Positions 43,584 to 52,170 of a stretch of 64,000 bases of DNA are shown here, one piece after another. The first letter of the stretch is position 1. The number at the start of each line of letters is the position of its first letter. This DNA is from Pseudomonadota bacterium (GTDB lineage Bacteria; Pseudomonadota; Alphaproteobacteria; Rhizobiales; Phreatobacteraceae). A model generated the notes under the pieces. It was given only the letters and a program-made list of their open reading frames with translations. It had not been told where the DNA came from and searched no databases. Position numbers and translations under genes: made by a program. The stretch covers positions 83,406 through 147,405 of the forward strand of contig JAIUOO010000011.1 in NCBI GenBank assembly GCA_020161695.1. The letters run 5' to 3'.

Positions 43584-43616
43584 AACGGCCGGGCTCGCCC
43601 GGCCGTTTTCTTTTTT
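43584..43616 (+). terminator. Intrinsic terminator after ilvE
   Basis: AACGGCCGGG and CCCGGCCGTT form a ten-base stem with loop CTCG, followed by TTCTTTTTT. Confidence 0.92.
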
Positions 43617-43620
43617 GCGG

Positions 43621-43977
43621 TCAGAACAGCCGGCCGCCCTCCGGCACCTCGTGACCGGGACCGATCAGCACGACCTCGCCGGCCTCGTCCGGCACGCCCA
43701 GCGTCAGCACCTCCGACATGAACTTTCCGATCTGGCGCGGCGGGAAGTTGACGACGGCAAGCACCTGCCGGCCGACCAGAGCTTCTGGCTGGTAGTATTT
43801 GGTGATCTGGGCCGAGGACTTCTTGCGGCCGATATCGCCACCGAAATCGATCACCAGCTTGATCGCCGGCTTGCGCGCCTCGGGAAAGGGCGCGGCTTCG
43901 ACGATCCGCCCGACGCGGACGTCAACCTTCATGAAGTCGTCGAAGGCGATGGGACCGGGGCGGTCAGCGGACTGCAT
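43621..43977 (-). CDS. csaA: tRNA-binding domain protein (CsaA-like)
   Basis: The 118-residue protein is a single OB-fold tRNA-binding domain of the CsaA/YgjH type. It opens with FMKVDVRVGRIVEAAPFPEA, and has FGGDIGRKKSSAQITKYY and VNFPPRQIGKFMSEVLTLG. Such proteins bind tRNA as dimers in the cytosol, and Bacillus CsaA also has chaperone-like activity. GGAG lies seven to eight bases before the ATG at 43977; an ATG at 44037 in the same frame falls in the upstream terminator. Confidence 0.92.
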   Translation of the reverse strand: MQSADRPGPIAFDDFMKVDVRVGRIVEAAPFPEARKPAIKLVIDFGGDIGRKKSSAQITKYYQPEALVGRQVLAVVNFPPRQIGKFMSEVLTLGVPDEAGEVVLIGPGHEVPEGGRLF

Positions 43978-44009
43978 GGCGAAACTCCGGAATGTCCCGA
44001 CCGACAGGC

Positions 44010-44033
44010 AAAAGGCCGGGCAAGCCCGGCCTT
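44010..44033 (-). terminator. Intrinsic terminator after TetR-family gene
   Basis: On the minus strand AAGGCCGGG-CTTG-CCCGGCCTT is a nine-base stem with a four-base loop ending in TTTT. It closes the TetR-family transcript before the CsaA-like gene. Confidence 0.75.
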
Positions 44034-44069
44034 CCACGGCATTTCCGCAATCAGGTCAAGCCGCCGGCG

Positions 44070-44828
44070 TCAGACCGGCGTCACGCGTGGGTCGCGGAGA
44101 TCGTCGCCGCGCCAGCCCTCCTCGCGAGTGGAGCGATCCTCGCCGCGATCCCGGTCGCGCCGCGAACGCCGTCCGGCGCAGAAGGCGGCCGGCGCACAGA
44201 ACAGCGAGCGCAAAGGTGCCGTCAGCTGCTCGACGCTCCGGAGCATGCCTGCGGCACGGCCGGCGCGCGCCAGTTCCTCGTCCATGGCGCGCATGGTTTT
44301 CGCCAATGCCGGATCCTCGTCGTCGAGCCAGACGCGCACGACGCGGCCGAATGCCACTGCCAGGCCCTGTGCCCGGATCGCGCCGCCGGGGCCGGCAACC
44401 TCGACACCGGCAGCCGCCAGCATCCAGTGATGCGAGCGCACCGCCAGCCGGTTCAGCGCCATGGCAAGCGGCGGGCTGCGCATCGCGGCCTTGGTGATGT
44501 TGCGGATCGCAGCCTTGTGGGGGCCGAGCACGTCGAGCCGGCGCATCAGCACGTCGAAGAGCTTCTCCTTCGTGTCCTGATCGGCGAGGTCGGCGTCGAT
44601 GCCGTCGAGCACCGCGCGGTCCACGCCCTTCACGAAGGCCGCGATGATGTCGAGGCGGGAGCTGAAGGCGTCACGCAGTTCGCCGAGCGTGACGCCGGCA
44701 CGCTCGGCCACTTCGGCCAGTGTCACGTCTGGGAGGTTCTTCTCGGCGGCGAGTGCCATGAAGGCGGCGACGATCGCGTCGCGCGGCGATTCCGACGATG
44801 TTCCGGAAGTCTTGGACGCTTTGGCCAT
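44070..44828 (-). CDS. TetR/AcrR-family transcriptional regulator
   Basis: The 252-residue protein has an N-terminal helix-turn-helix (DAIVAAFMALAAEKNLPDVT then LAEVAERAGVTLGELRDAFS) followed by a helical ligand domain. The C terminus from about residue 215 is an unusual Arg/Asp-rich tail (GRRSRRDRDRGEDRSTREEG), probably disordered. Target and ligand are unknown. A ribosome site AGGAG lies about 12 bases upstream. It follows proC on the same strand after 54 bases. Confidence 0.85.
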   Translation of the reverse strand: MAKASKTSGTSSESPRDAIVAAFMALAAEKNLPDVTLAEVAERAGVTLGELRDAFSSRLDIIAAFVKGVDRAVLDGIDADLADQDTKEKLFDVLMRRLDVLGPHKAAIRNITKAAMRSPPLAMALNRLAVRSHHWMLAAAGVEVAGPGGAIRAQGLAVAFGRVVRVWLDDEDPALAKTMRAMDEELARAGRAAGMLRSVEQLTAPLRSLFCAPAAFCAGRRSRRDRDRGEDRSTREEGWRGDDLRDPRVTPV

Positions 44829-44882
44829 GGCGATCTCGGCTCCTGGTCTGGCTGCCCCGCTCCGAAGATAGGCGTGGTGCCG

Positions 44883-45731
44883 TCAGCCCGCCAGTTCCCG
44901 CGACCGCTTTGCTGCCGCCGCCACCGCTTCGACGAAGGGCTGGTCGATGCCGTGGGGACCGGTCAAAACCTGCAGGGCCGCGTAGGTGGTGCCATTGGGC
45001 GAGGTGACGTTCTGGCGCAGCGTCGCGGGCTCGACTTCCGGGGACAGGTGCATTAGCTCGGCGGCGCCCTCGACGGTCGCGCGTGCAAGACGCGCGGCAA
45101 GGTCTGCCGGCAGCCCCGCGGCCGCGCCCGCACGCGCGAGCGCCTCGGCCAGCAGGAAGACATAGGCCGGTCCGGAGCCGGATACGGCGGTGACGATGTC
45201 GATCCAGTCCTCGCGCGCGAGCCATTCGACCTGGCCGACCGCCGCGAGCAGACGCTCGACCGCCTGCCGCTGGGCCGGCGTGACATTGGCGCTCGCCGCA
45301 GCACCGGTAATGCCGCGGCCGACCGCCGCCGGCGTGTTCGGGATGGTGCGGACGACCGCCGTCCCCGTGCCGAACACCTGCTCGATCCGCTGGATCGTCT
45401 TGCCGGCCATGACCGAGACCACGACGGTGTCCGGTCCGACGAACTGTTTCACCAGCGGCATGACGTCGTCGGCGATCTGGGGCTTCACGGCCAGGATCAG
45501 CACGCCGGCAGGCTTCGGATCGGCTGGATTGCACGCAATTCCGTGGGCGTCGATGACCGCCTGGATATTGGCCGGCGGACGCGGATCGGAAATCGTGATC
45601 CGCTGCGGCGCGAGCCCGTGCTTCAGCCAGCCGCGCATCATCGCGCCGCCCATCTGGCCGGCGCCGACCAGGACGACCTGGCCCGTGAAGTCGGACAGAG
45701 AAAGCGGTTCGTCGCGGTGCGGCTCGGTCAT
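44883..45731 (-). CDS. proC: Pyrroline-5-carboxylate reductase
   Basis: The 282-residue enzyme makes proline from pyrroline-5-carboxylate with NAD(P)H. It has the Rossmann element VVLVGAGQMGGAMMRGWL near residue 20, LILAVKPQIADDV, VVRTIPNTPAAVGRGITG and the signature AVSGSGPAYVFLLAEALA near residue 170, ending in LRQNVTSPNGTTYAAL. Length is normal. GAGGACAC lies just before the ATG. Confidence 0.96.
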   Translation of the reverse strand: MTEPHRDEPLSLSDFTGQVVLVGAGQMGGAMMRGWLKHGLAPQRITISDPRPPANIQAVIDAHGIACNPADPKPAGVLILAVKPQIADDVMPLVKQFVGPDTVVVSVMAGKTIQRIEQVFGTGTAVVRTIPNTPAAVGRGITGAAASANVTPAQRQAVERLLAAVGQVEWLAREDWIDIVTAVSGSGPAYVFLLAEALARAGAAAGLPADLAARLARATVEGAAELMHLSPEVEPATLRQNVTSPNGTTYAALQVLTGPHGIDQPFVEAVAAAAKRSRELAG

Positions 45732-45800
45732 CGTGTCCTCGGCGGCTGTCGGCGCGAACCGATAGCCGCCGGAAGGCCGGCTGTCACGCGGCGCGAAGCG

Positions 45801-46304
45801 TCATGCCTCGCCGGAAGTCTCGAAGAGGGCCGAATCCATGGCCTCGCGCGCCGACTTGCCGGCCCAGACCACGAACTGGAACGCCTGATAGTAGCGGTCG
45901 CAGGCTTCCATGGCGGCGTCGAGCTGCGCCTCGCACTGGCGACCAGAGGCTTCCGCACCGCCGGCGAGCAGCAACGCGTGGCGGAACATGACCACGCCTT
46001 CCTGCGGCCAGAGGTCGAAATGGCCGAGCCACATCTGCTCGTTGGCGAGCTGGATCAGCTCCCTCACCTCGCCCCTGCGGCGCTCCGGCACCTTGAGGTC
46101 GAAAGCACAGGCCAGATGAAGGGATTCAATATCATCCATCCATGTGAAGGAGGCATGATAGTCAGCCCAACGGCCAGTGACCGAAAGGGTGATCTCGTCA
46201 TCCCCAGAACGGTCGAACGACCACTCGTTGAGGGCCGCCAGATTTTCGACCAAGTCCACAGGATTGACCTGCCGGTCGGTGGTGTCGATATCGATCAAGG
46301 ACAT
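45801..46304 (-). CDS. YbjN domain-containing protein
   Basis: The 167-residue protein has the YbjN-type chaperone-like fold: VENLAALNEWSFDRSGDDEI near the start, HASFTWMDDIESLHLACAFD, and a helical end with AQLDAAMEACDRYYQAFQFV. Related proteins affect stress and motility in enterobacteria; in alphaproteobacteria the role is unclear. The start at 46304 has a GGGGGCGGA ribosome site directly upstream. It precedes proC on the same strand after a 69-base gap. Confidence 0.88.
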   Translation of the reverse strand: MSLIDIDTTDRQVNPVDLVENLAALNEWSFDRSGDDEITLSVTGRWADYHASFTWMDDIESLHLACAFDLKVPERRRGEVRELIQLANEQMWLGHFDLWPQEGVVMFRHALLLAGGAEASGRQCEAQLDAAMEACDRYYQAFQFVVWAGKSAREAMDSALFETSGEA

Positions 46305-46812
46305 TCCGCCCCCGTGCGGTTCGCTCGGTTGTCGGACAGACGCGACGGGACGCAACCGGACAGGAGACCAAGTCATGGCGAGCAAAGCTCGTCGCCTACA
46401 ACCTTTTGATTCGATTGCCCGAATCGATCTCTGGACCAAACCCTAACGCAGGACGACGACGCTGCCTACTGACCCGCCTAGCGATCTTGGATTCGTCATC
46501 CATCCGCAATCGGACTGTTGCAATTATCCACCGTCCGGCGCGCCGGACGCTGCGTCATCCACCGCTTCCCACAGCCCCTGACGCGGAACCGGCCCGGCTC
46601 CGTTTTGCTCAATTTCGATGCATCCGAACAAGGCGTGCGGGTGGGTCTGCCCAGCCATGCAGCGATCCCGGTTGTGCGCTGCACACGGTCGCGGCATATC
46701 AGACGGGTCGACGGTTTTGGCGGGTCACGCCTCCCTGTGATCTCGTGTCGCTGTCGGCGTTCCCCTCTGGAAGGCGGCTTCCAGGTGCTCTGCATCGGAA
46801 GCCGAAACTTAT
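46305..46812. other. 508-base non-coding region, possible small RNA
   Basis: I see no gene here; frames crossing it have no ribosome site and run into the antisense of the EF-G-like gene. It contains an 18-base perfect palindrome, nearby short direct repeats (CGTCATCCA at 46493 and 46553) and, at its right end, an intrinsic terminator facing the plus strand with no upstream plus-strand gene. A plus-strand non-coding RNA is a reasonable explanation, but I recognise no known RNA family. Confidence 0.4.
46532..46549. repeat. 18-base perfect palindrome
   Basis: CGTCCGGCGCGCCGGACG reads the same on both strands. It lies between two copies of CGTCATCCA. It could be a protein-binding site or a hairpin in a non-coding transcript. 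Confidence 0.8.
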
Positions 46813-46845
46813 AAGGCCGGGCTTTTCAGCCCGGCCCTTTTTTTT
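46813..46845 (+). terminator. Intrinsic terminator without an upstream plus-strand gene
   Basis: GGCCGGGCT (46815-46823) and AGCCCGGCC (46828-46836) form a nine-base stem, followed by C and eight T on the plus strand. On the minus strand it is followed by TTATAAGTTT, so it could also end the EF-G-like gene. Confidence 0.88.
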
Positions 46846-46866
46846 GGCCCAGCGATCCCGGCCTGA

Positions 46867-48930
46867 TCAGGCGGCCGCGCGGGCCTGGACGATCTTGTCG
46901 GCATCGCGGCCGGTCAGCTCGGCAAGGTGGTCGAACTTCGACGTGAACGAGCCGACGCCCGCCGTCGCCGAGCGAATCTCGACGATGAGGTCGCCGATCT
47001 CCGATTCCGGCATCAGCGCCGAGACGACGTCCCAGCCTTCCCAGCCCTCGCGCCCGTCGAATCCCAGGATCTGGCCGCGTCGCCCCGATACGATGGCGTT
47101 GACCTTCGCGGTCGCGTCCGAGGGCACCGCGACGTCGACCCGGTGGATCGGCTCGAGCAACACGGGGTGGCAGGTGGACAGCGCCTCCTGGATCGCGATG
47201 CGGCCCGCCTGCTGGAACGCCATGTCGGAACTATCGACCGTGTGGTAGCTGCCGTCGGTCAGCGTCGCGCCGACATCGACCACGGGGAAACCCAGCGGGC
47301 CCTTCCTGAGCGTGTCCTCGATGCCCTGCTTCACCGCGGGGATGTACTGCTTCGGCACCACGCCGCCGGTGATCCTGTCATCGAAGACGAAGCCCGTGCC
47401 GCGTTCCAGTGGTTTGACATCGATGACCACGTCGCCGAACTGGCCGTGACCGCCCGACTGCTTGCGGTGGCGGCCGCGCACGCCATGCGCCGCCTTCTTG
47501 ATCGTCTCGCGATAGCCGACCCCGGGCTTGCCCTGATTCACCTGCACGCCGTAGCGATTGGCCAGCTTGGCGATGGCGACACGCAGGTGCATCTCGCCCT
47601 GCCCCGACAGGATGATCTCGCCGGTATCGGCAACATGCGCCACCGACAGCGAGGGGTCCTCGTCGGTCAGCTTGGCGAGCATCAGTCCGAGCTTGACGTC
47701 GTCCTTGCGGTCGCGGGCGCTGAGCGCGACCGACAGGACCGGCTGCGGCGGCTTTGCGGTCGCGAGCCGCGGCGGAGCCTGACGGCCGGTGGTGATCGCC
47801 TCGCCGGTGGCGACGTGATCAAGCTTGCCAAGCGCCACCGTGTCGCCGGCCGACACATCGCGCAGCTTGTCGACGCCTGGCCCGAACATCTTGAAGAGTC
47901 CGGATGTCCGCTCCTGCGCCGCGTCTGCTCCCGTCAGGATCGCGCCATCGCCGAGGCCCCCCGTCAGCAGGCGCGCGACGGAGAGCTTGCCGCCATGCGC
48001 CGTGTGGATGGTCTTCATGACATGAGCCATGGCGTCGCCGTTCTTCACGCCGAGGCGCCGCGCCGCAGCATCCACAGTGGGCACGTCGTGGCGCAACGCC
48101 TTCAGGAGCCGCAGGACGCCATTGGTGCGCGTCGCCGAGCCGAACAGCACGGGCACGACCGCGCCATCGCTCAGGTCGCGGCCGAGATCGTCAAACACCT
48201 TGTCGCGCGGCGGCTCGAGATCGGAGAGCAACGTCTCCATCAATTCGTCGTCGTGGTCGGCAAGCGTCTCCAGCATGGTGAAGCGCGCTTCCTTCTCCCG
48301 GTCGAGATTGTCGCCGTCGAGCGGTACGACCTCGGAGGCAGCGTGTTCGCGATAGACGAAGGCCCGCTCCAGCGCGAGATCGACGAAGCCGGAGACGATG
48401 CCGTTGGACCAGATGGGGATCTGCCGCAGAAGCAGCGGCACGCGCGAGGCCGGACGCAGAAGCTCCAGCGTCTCGCGGATGCGCTTGTCCGCCTTGTCGA
48501 TCTTGTTGATGAACAGGATGCGCGGAATGCCCCGGTCCTCCAGTTCGCGCAGGATGAGGCTGAGGGCCGGCACCTTCTTCTCGTCCGCCTCGCAGACGAC
48601 CACCGCCGCGTCCACGGCCGGAATGACGTTGCGCATCTCGTGGAGGAAATCGATCGAGCCGGGGCAATCGACGAAGGTGTAGCTGTCGCCCATGAAGCTG
48701 GTCGTGGCGAAACCGGCCTCGACGCTCATCTTGAACTGGTGCGCTTCGTCGCTCGCGTCGGAAACGGTGGTTCCGCTCTCTATGGAGCCCATGCGCTGGA
48801 TGGCGCCCGTGCGCTCCAGTATCGCTTCGAGCAGGGTGGTCTTGCCGCTCTGGAACGGGCCCACCAGCGCAATGCACCGGGGACCCGCCTGCCTTCTGCC
48901 GCCTTGTTCTCCTGCAATATGGTCGCCCAT
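46867..48930 (-). CDS. Elongation factor G-like GTPase (EF-G paralogue)
   Basis: The 687-residue protein has the EF-G domain order. It has the P-loop GPFQSGKTT at residues 24-32, G3 in FVDCPGSIDFLHEM, G4 NKID, G5 in LFGSATRTNG, then domains III-V with RGHYRKQSGGHGQFGDV-like RGRHRKQSGGHGQFGDVV and a C-terminal SATAGVGSFTSKFDH. Switch I is atypical: the canonical E-R-G-I-T-I block is replaced by DEAHQFKMSVEAG. This fits the divergent EF-G-like family of alphaproteobacteria rather than the main FusA. It may act in ribosome recycling or stress translation; that is inference. Confidence 0.92.
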   Translation of the reverse strand: MGDHIAGEQGGRRQAGPRCIALVGPFQSGKTTLLEAILERTGAIQRMGSIESGTTVSDASDEAHQFKMSVEAGFATTSFMGDSYTFVDCPGSIDFLHEMRNVIPAVDAAVVVCEADEKKVPALSLILRELEDRGIPRILFINKIDKADKRIRETLELLRPASRVPLLLRQIPIWSNGIVSGFVDLALERAFVYREHAASEVVPLDGDNLDREKEARFTMLETLADHDDELMETLLSDLEPPRDKVFDDLGRDLSDGAVVPVLFGSATRTNGVLRLLKALRHDVPTVDAAARRLGVKNGDAMAHVMKTIHTAHGGKLSVARLLTGGLGDGAILTGADAAQERTSGLFKMFGPGVDKLRDVSAGDTVALGKLDHVATGEAITTGRQAPPRLATAKPPQPVLSVALSARDRKDDVKLGLMLAKLTDEDPSLSVAHVADTGEIILSGQGEMHLRVAIAKLANRYGVQVNQGKPGVGYRETIKKAAHGVRGRHRKQSGGHGQFGDVVIDVKPLERGTGFVFDDRITGGVVPKQYIPAVKQGIEDTLRKGPLGFPVVDVGATLTDGSYHTVDSSDMAFQQAGRIAIQEALSTCHPVLLEPIHRVDVAVPSDATAKVNAIVSGRRGQILGFDGREGWEGWDVVSALMPESEIGDLIVEIRSATAGVGSFTSKFDHLAELTGRDADKIVQARAAA

Positions 48931-49090
48931 GTCCGTCGTCCCCTTGTGTCCGGGGCCCGGGCGAGAAGGTCGACCCGGAAGTGACAGGTCAAGCGGAGGG
49001 TCTTGTTGGCTGGACCTCGCGCATCGGCATCGTCGCGCCGCCCGGAGGACGGCGCAAGGGCGCTGTCTCGCGATGCAGCGAGGGTCGCTG

Positions 49091-49249
49091 TCAGCGTCTC
49101 GGCTGGCGGATCGAGCCGGTCACGATGGCGTCGTCGCCCTGGTTGCGGGCGATCTCCTGACGCTCGGCGAGCCATGACGAACCGCGGTCGACATATTGCG
49201 CGAGCACCACCGCTCCGGCGGCGACGGCAAACAGAATCCAGCGGGACAT
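49091..49249 (-). CDS. Small membrane-anchored protein of unknown function
   Basis: The 52-residue product MSRWILFAVAAGAVVLAQYV has a single N-terminal hydrophobic segment and a short polar tail ending in DDAIVTGSIRQPRR. The V-T-G-S-I ending occurs in many short alphaproteobacterial proteins of unknown role. The ATG at 49249 was chosen because it starts directly at the hydrophobic segment; a longer frame from 49285 is less likely. It is in the same direction as the EF-G-like gene, 160 bases before it. Confidence 0.55.
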   Translation of the reverse strand: MSRWILFAVAAGAVVLAQYVDRGSSWLAERQEIARNQGDDAIVTGSIRQPRR

Positions 49250-49530
49250 CGAGGACCTCGAAACGCAACAGCCAGTCTTCGGCAATTCCTTATGGAACCG
49301 TTGAGGTTAAAACCGGGTTCACAGCCCATGACCGCTACTCGGGTCTCCCTGTCACGGCATCGTGACCCTCCGCCACGATTTTGCCTGCAACAATCGCCGC
49401 AGGACCATTGTTTCAGCGAGGCTCGACCCCAGTTCGGTGCCAGACAGGATCTGCACCCAAAGAGCGAGTGATCGGCCTGCGTGAGTTCGGCACGGCACCA
49501 CGACATTTTGGAACGAAGGAGTTCTGAAAC

Positions 49531-49845
49531 ATGCCGCGAGCGCCTCATTCCTTCCGCGTGAAGCCTCAGCGCCTGGGCTTCCAGAAGGCACATCCGCGCG
49601 TACCGACCATCATCTCCGCCGGCGTGGTGCTGGCGCTGCTGGCCGCGCTGATCGTCGCGGGCGTCTTCCTCTCGGCTGAACTGGTCGATCCCTCGACCTT
49701 CGAGGATGGCGCGGATGCCGAGACGCTGGTCACGTCCGGCGCGGTCATCGTCATGTCCGTCGGCCTTGGGCTCCTGCTGACCTATCTGCTCCGCCGCTTC
49801 ATCGGCAGCGGCCACCAGCGCAAGGAACCGCCGGTCGCCGCCTGA
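49531..49845 (+). CDS. Small two-helix membrane protein
   Basis: The 104-residue protein has a basic N-terminal lead, two membrane helices (about 27-49 and 67-89, TIISAGVVLALLAALIVAG and VIVMSVGLGLLLTYLL) separated by an acidic loop, and a basic tail. AAGGAG lies about nine bases before the ATG, which makes the start secure. I do not recognise the family. It precedes the sugar dehydrogenase gene by 29 bases and may share its transcript. Confidence 0.7.
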   Translation: MPRAPHSFRVKPQRLGFQKAHPRVPTIISAGVVLALLAALIVAGVFLSAELVDPSTFEDGADAETLVTSGAVIVMSVGLGLLLTYLLRRFIGSGHQRKEPPVAA

Positions 49846-49874
49846 GGCGCTGTCCCGACGCATCAGGAAACCGC

Positions 49875-50984
49875 ATGCGCATTGCCGCCGTCATCCTCGC
49901 TCTTGTCGCGACCGCCGGCGCGGCCTTCGGCCAGCCAGCGCCCTCCCCGCCGCTCGACGTCATGACCATCGCGCGGGGGTTGCAGAACCCGTGGGGCATC
50001 GCGTTCCTTCCCGACGGACGGGTGCTGGTCACGGAGCGGCCGGGCCGCCTGCGTGTCGTCGAGCGCGACGGACGCCTGTCGCAACCCGTCGCAGGCGTGC
50101 CGCCGGTTCACGCGGTCGGACAGGGCGGGCTTCTCGGCATCGCGCTCGATCCGGCCTTCGCCGAGAACCGGCGCGTCTATCTGAGCTTTTCCGAACGCGC
50201 GAGCGGCGAGGTCAACAACACCGCAGTCTTCCGCGGCCGCCTCAATGCCGATGCCACCGCATTCGAGCAGGGGCACGTCATCTGGCGGCAGGAGCCGTCC
50301 ATCGCCAGCAGGCTGCATTTCGGTTCGCGCCTGGTCTTCGATCGCAGCGGGCACCTGTTCGTCACCACCGGCGACCGCTTCAGCCAGATGCAGGAGGCGC
50401 AGAACCCGGCCAACACGCTGGCCAAGGTCGTGCGCATCACCACTGACGGCGCGCCGGCCCCCGGCAATCCCGGCGGCGGATGGAATCCTGTCGTATGGTC
50501 GATCGGGCTGCGCAACGCGCAGGGCGCCGCGCTCCATCCGACCACCGGCGAGCTCTGGGTCTCGAACCACGGCCCGCGCGGCGGCGACGGACTCTATGTC
50601 GTGCGTGCCGGCCGCAACTACGGCTGGCCGCTGATCTCGTGGGGCACGCATTACGACGGCCGCCTGGTCAATGGCGGCTTGCGCGAGCGCGAGGGCCTCG
50701 ACCAGCCGCTGGTCCACTGGACGCCGTCCATCGCACCCTCCGGGCTCACCTTCTACACCGGCAACCTGTTTCCGACGTGGAGGGGCAACCTGTTCTCCGG
50801 CGCGCTGGCCGGCCAGATGCTGGTCAGGATCGTGCTCGACGGCGAGCGCATCGTGTCGCAGGAACGGCTGCTGGATGACCTCGGCCACCGCTTCCGCGAC
50901 GTGCAGCAGGGCCCGGACGGAGCGCTCTGGCTCCTGACCGACGCACCGGACGGCCAGCTGCTGCGGGTCACGCCGAAACGCTAG
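49875..50984 (+). CDS. PQQ-dependent sugar dehydrogenase (YliI/Asd-like)
   Basis: The 369-residue exported protein has a Sec signal ending near AAFGQP and a six-bladed propeller of the soluble aldose dehydrogenase family. It contains LQNPWGIAFLPDGRVLVTER, GQGGLLGIALDPAF with the following FSE, RLVFDRSGHLFVTTGDRF, and VWSIGLRNAQGAALHPTTGELWVSNHGPRGGDGL. It oxidises aldoses in the periplasm using pyrroloquinoline quinone. No PQQ synthesis gene is in the window. Convergent with the methyltransferase gene that ends one base after it. Confidence 0.93.
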   Translation: MRIAAVILALVATAGAAFGQPAPSPPLDVMTIARGLQNPWGIAFLPDGRVLVTERPGRLRVVERDGRLSQPVAGVPPVHAVGQGGLLGIALDPAFAENRRVYLSFSERASGEVNNTAVFRGRLNADATAFEQGHVIWRQEPSIASRLHFGSRLVFDRSGHLFVTTGDRFSQMQEAQNPANTLAKVVRITTDGAPAPGNPGGGWNPVVWSIGLRNAQGAALHPTTGELWVSNHGPRGGDGLYVVRAGRNYGWPLISWGTHYDGRLVNGGLREREGLDQPLVHWTPSIAPSGLTFYTGNLFPTWRGNLFSGALAGQMLVRIVLDGERIVSQERLLDDLGHRFRDVQQGPDGALWLLTDAPDGQLLRVTPKR

Positions 50985-50985
50985 C

Positions 50986-51741
50986 TCACACCTCGGCGAT
51001 CCTCGGGTTCGGCGTCAGCACCACGCAGTGATGCCCCATGGCATCGCCTCCGAGGATGAAGTGCTGGCTCTTGAAGGTCGCCATCAGGTCGGTTTCGTAG
51101 AGCCTGACCGCATCGGCCCGGCAGATCAGGAATTTCGGCGCCGCCACGATGTCCTCGCGGTCGATCACGCACATCAGCCGCATGTCCGGATGCGCCCGCA
51201 GGTAGTCGTGGACGGTGACGACCAGGAACGGGTAGCCGGGGTGCAGCATGTCGTCGAGGCAGATCAGCCCCTGCGGATGCAGGTTCGCATGGGCAAGCAT
51301 GAGGTCGTGACCGAGCGCCTCCGGCGAATGCTCGCCGTCGACATGGATGAAGCGCAGCGGCGCCCTGCCCGTCAGGCCCGCGAAAGTCTCGACATCGAGC
51401 GTTCCGGTGTCGAAGGGGCGAGGCGTGAACCGCTGCTCGGCAAGGCCGTTGCGACGGGCGTTCTCGGTGAACCGGTCGAGCACCTTGTCGTCGGGCCAGG
51501 TGAACAGATCGAAGCCGTAGGCGTGCTCCCGCTCGGCCAGCGCCAGTCCGAGCGCGATAAAGAACCGCCCCTCGAAGGTGCCGATCTCCGCGACAGAGCC
51601 GCGAATGCCCATCTCGCTCTGCCGGCGCATGAGATGCGCGCAGATCGTCGCGGAGAACCGCGAGGACATGCCCCTGACGCCATCGAAACCGTCGGCCAGA
51701 TAGGCATCGACCGCGGGAATGCCGCTCTGGAAGCCGGTCAT
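50986..51741 (-). CDS. Class I SAM-dependent methyltransferase
   Basis: The 251-residue protein has the SAM-binding motif SVAEIGTFEGRFFIALGLAL near residues 49-68, a motif II acid in YGFDLFTWPD, and FIHVDGEHSPEALGHDLMLA near residue 132, the pattern of the Methyltransf_24 group. The substrate is unknown. The ATG overlaps the stop of the DMT-family gene (ATGA), so they are coupled. Frames continuing upstream merely cross that gene. Confidence 0.8.
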   Translation of the reverse strand: MTGFQSGIPAVDAYLADGFDGVRGMSSRFSATICAHLMRRQSEMGIRGSVAEIGTFEGRFFIALGLALAEREHAYGFDLFTWPDDKVLDRFTENARRNGLAEQRFTPRPFDTGTLDVETFAGLTGRAPLRFIHVDGEHSPEALGHDLMLAHANLHPQGLICLDDMLHPGYPFLVVTVHDYLRAHPDMRLMCVIDREDIVAAPKFLICRADAVRLYETDLMATFKSQHFILGGDAMGHHCVVLTPNPRIAEV

Positions 51742-52097
51742 GCCGAGCGCCCCTGAAACACGAAGAAGGCGCCGGCTGCGATCAGCGTGAAGCCGATGGC
51801 ATGGTTCCAGGTCAGCTGCTCCTTCAGATAGACGACCGAGAAGATGGCGAAGACCAAGAGGGTGATCACCTCCTGGATCGTCTTGAGCTGGGCGGCGCTG
51901 TAGACCTCGTGGCCGATGCGATTGGCCGGCACCGCAAGGCAATATTCCACGAAGGCGATGCCCCAGCTCGCCAGGACCACCAGCGCCAGCGGCGCCGCCT
52001 TGAATTTCAGGTGGCCGTACCAGGCGAGGGTCATGAACACGTTCGACGCGATCAGCAGCAGGATCGGCGAAACGAAGGGGGATGTCAGGGCGGCCAT
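51738..52097 (-). CDS. DMT-family protein (DUF486)
   Basis: The 119-residue protein has four membrane helices and matches DUF486: IASNVFMTLAWYGHLKFK near the start, ASWGIAFVEYCLAVPANRIG in the middle and QLTWNHAIGFTLIAAGAFFV at the end. It is a half-size drug/metabolite-transporter-like protein that should work as a dimer; substrate unknown. GGAG lies seven bases before the ATG at 52097. Confidence 0.92.
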   Translation of the reverse strand: MAALTSPFVSPILLLIASNVFMTLAWYGHLKFKAAPLALVVLASWGIAFVEYCLAVPANRIGHEVYSAAQLKTIQEVITLLVFAIFSVVYLKEQLTWNHAIGFTLIAAGAFFVFQGRSA

Positions 52098-52170
52098 GCA
52101 TGTCTCCGGCGGTGCCCGATCATGGGCACCGGACCATGACACGCCGATTGGCGCCGCGAGAAGCCGCCTG

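Noticed and set aside
46406..47248. Plus-strand 280-codon frame across the intergenic gap
   Set aside because: It has no ribosome site, contains the terminator hairpin and runs far into the antisense of the EF-G-like gene.
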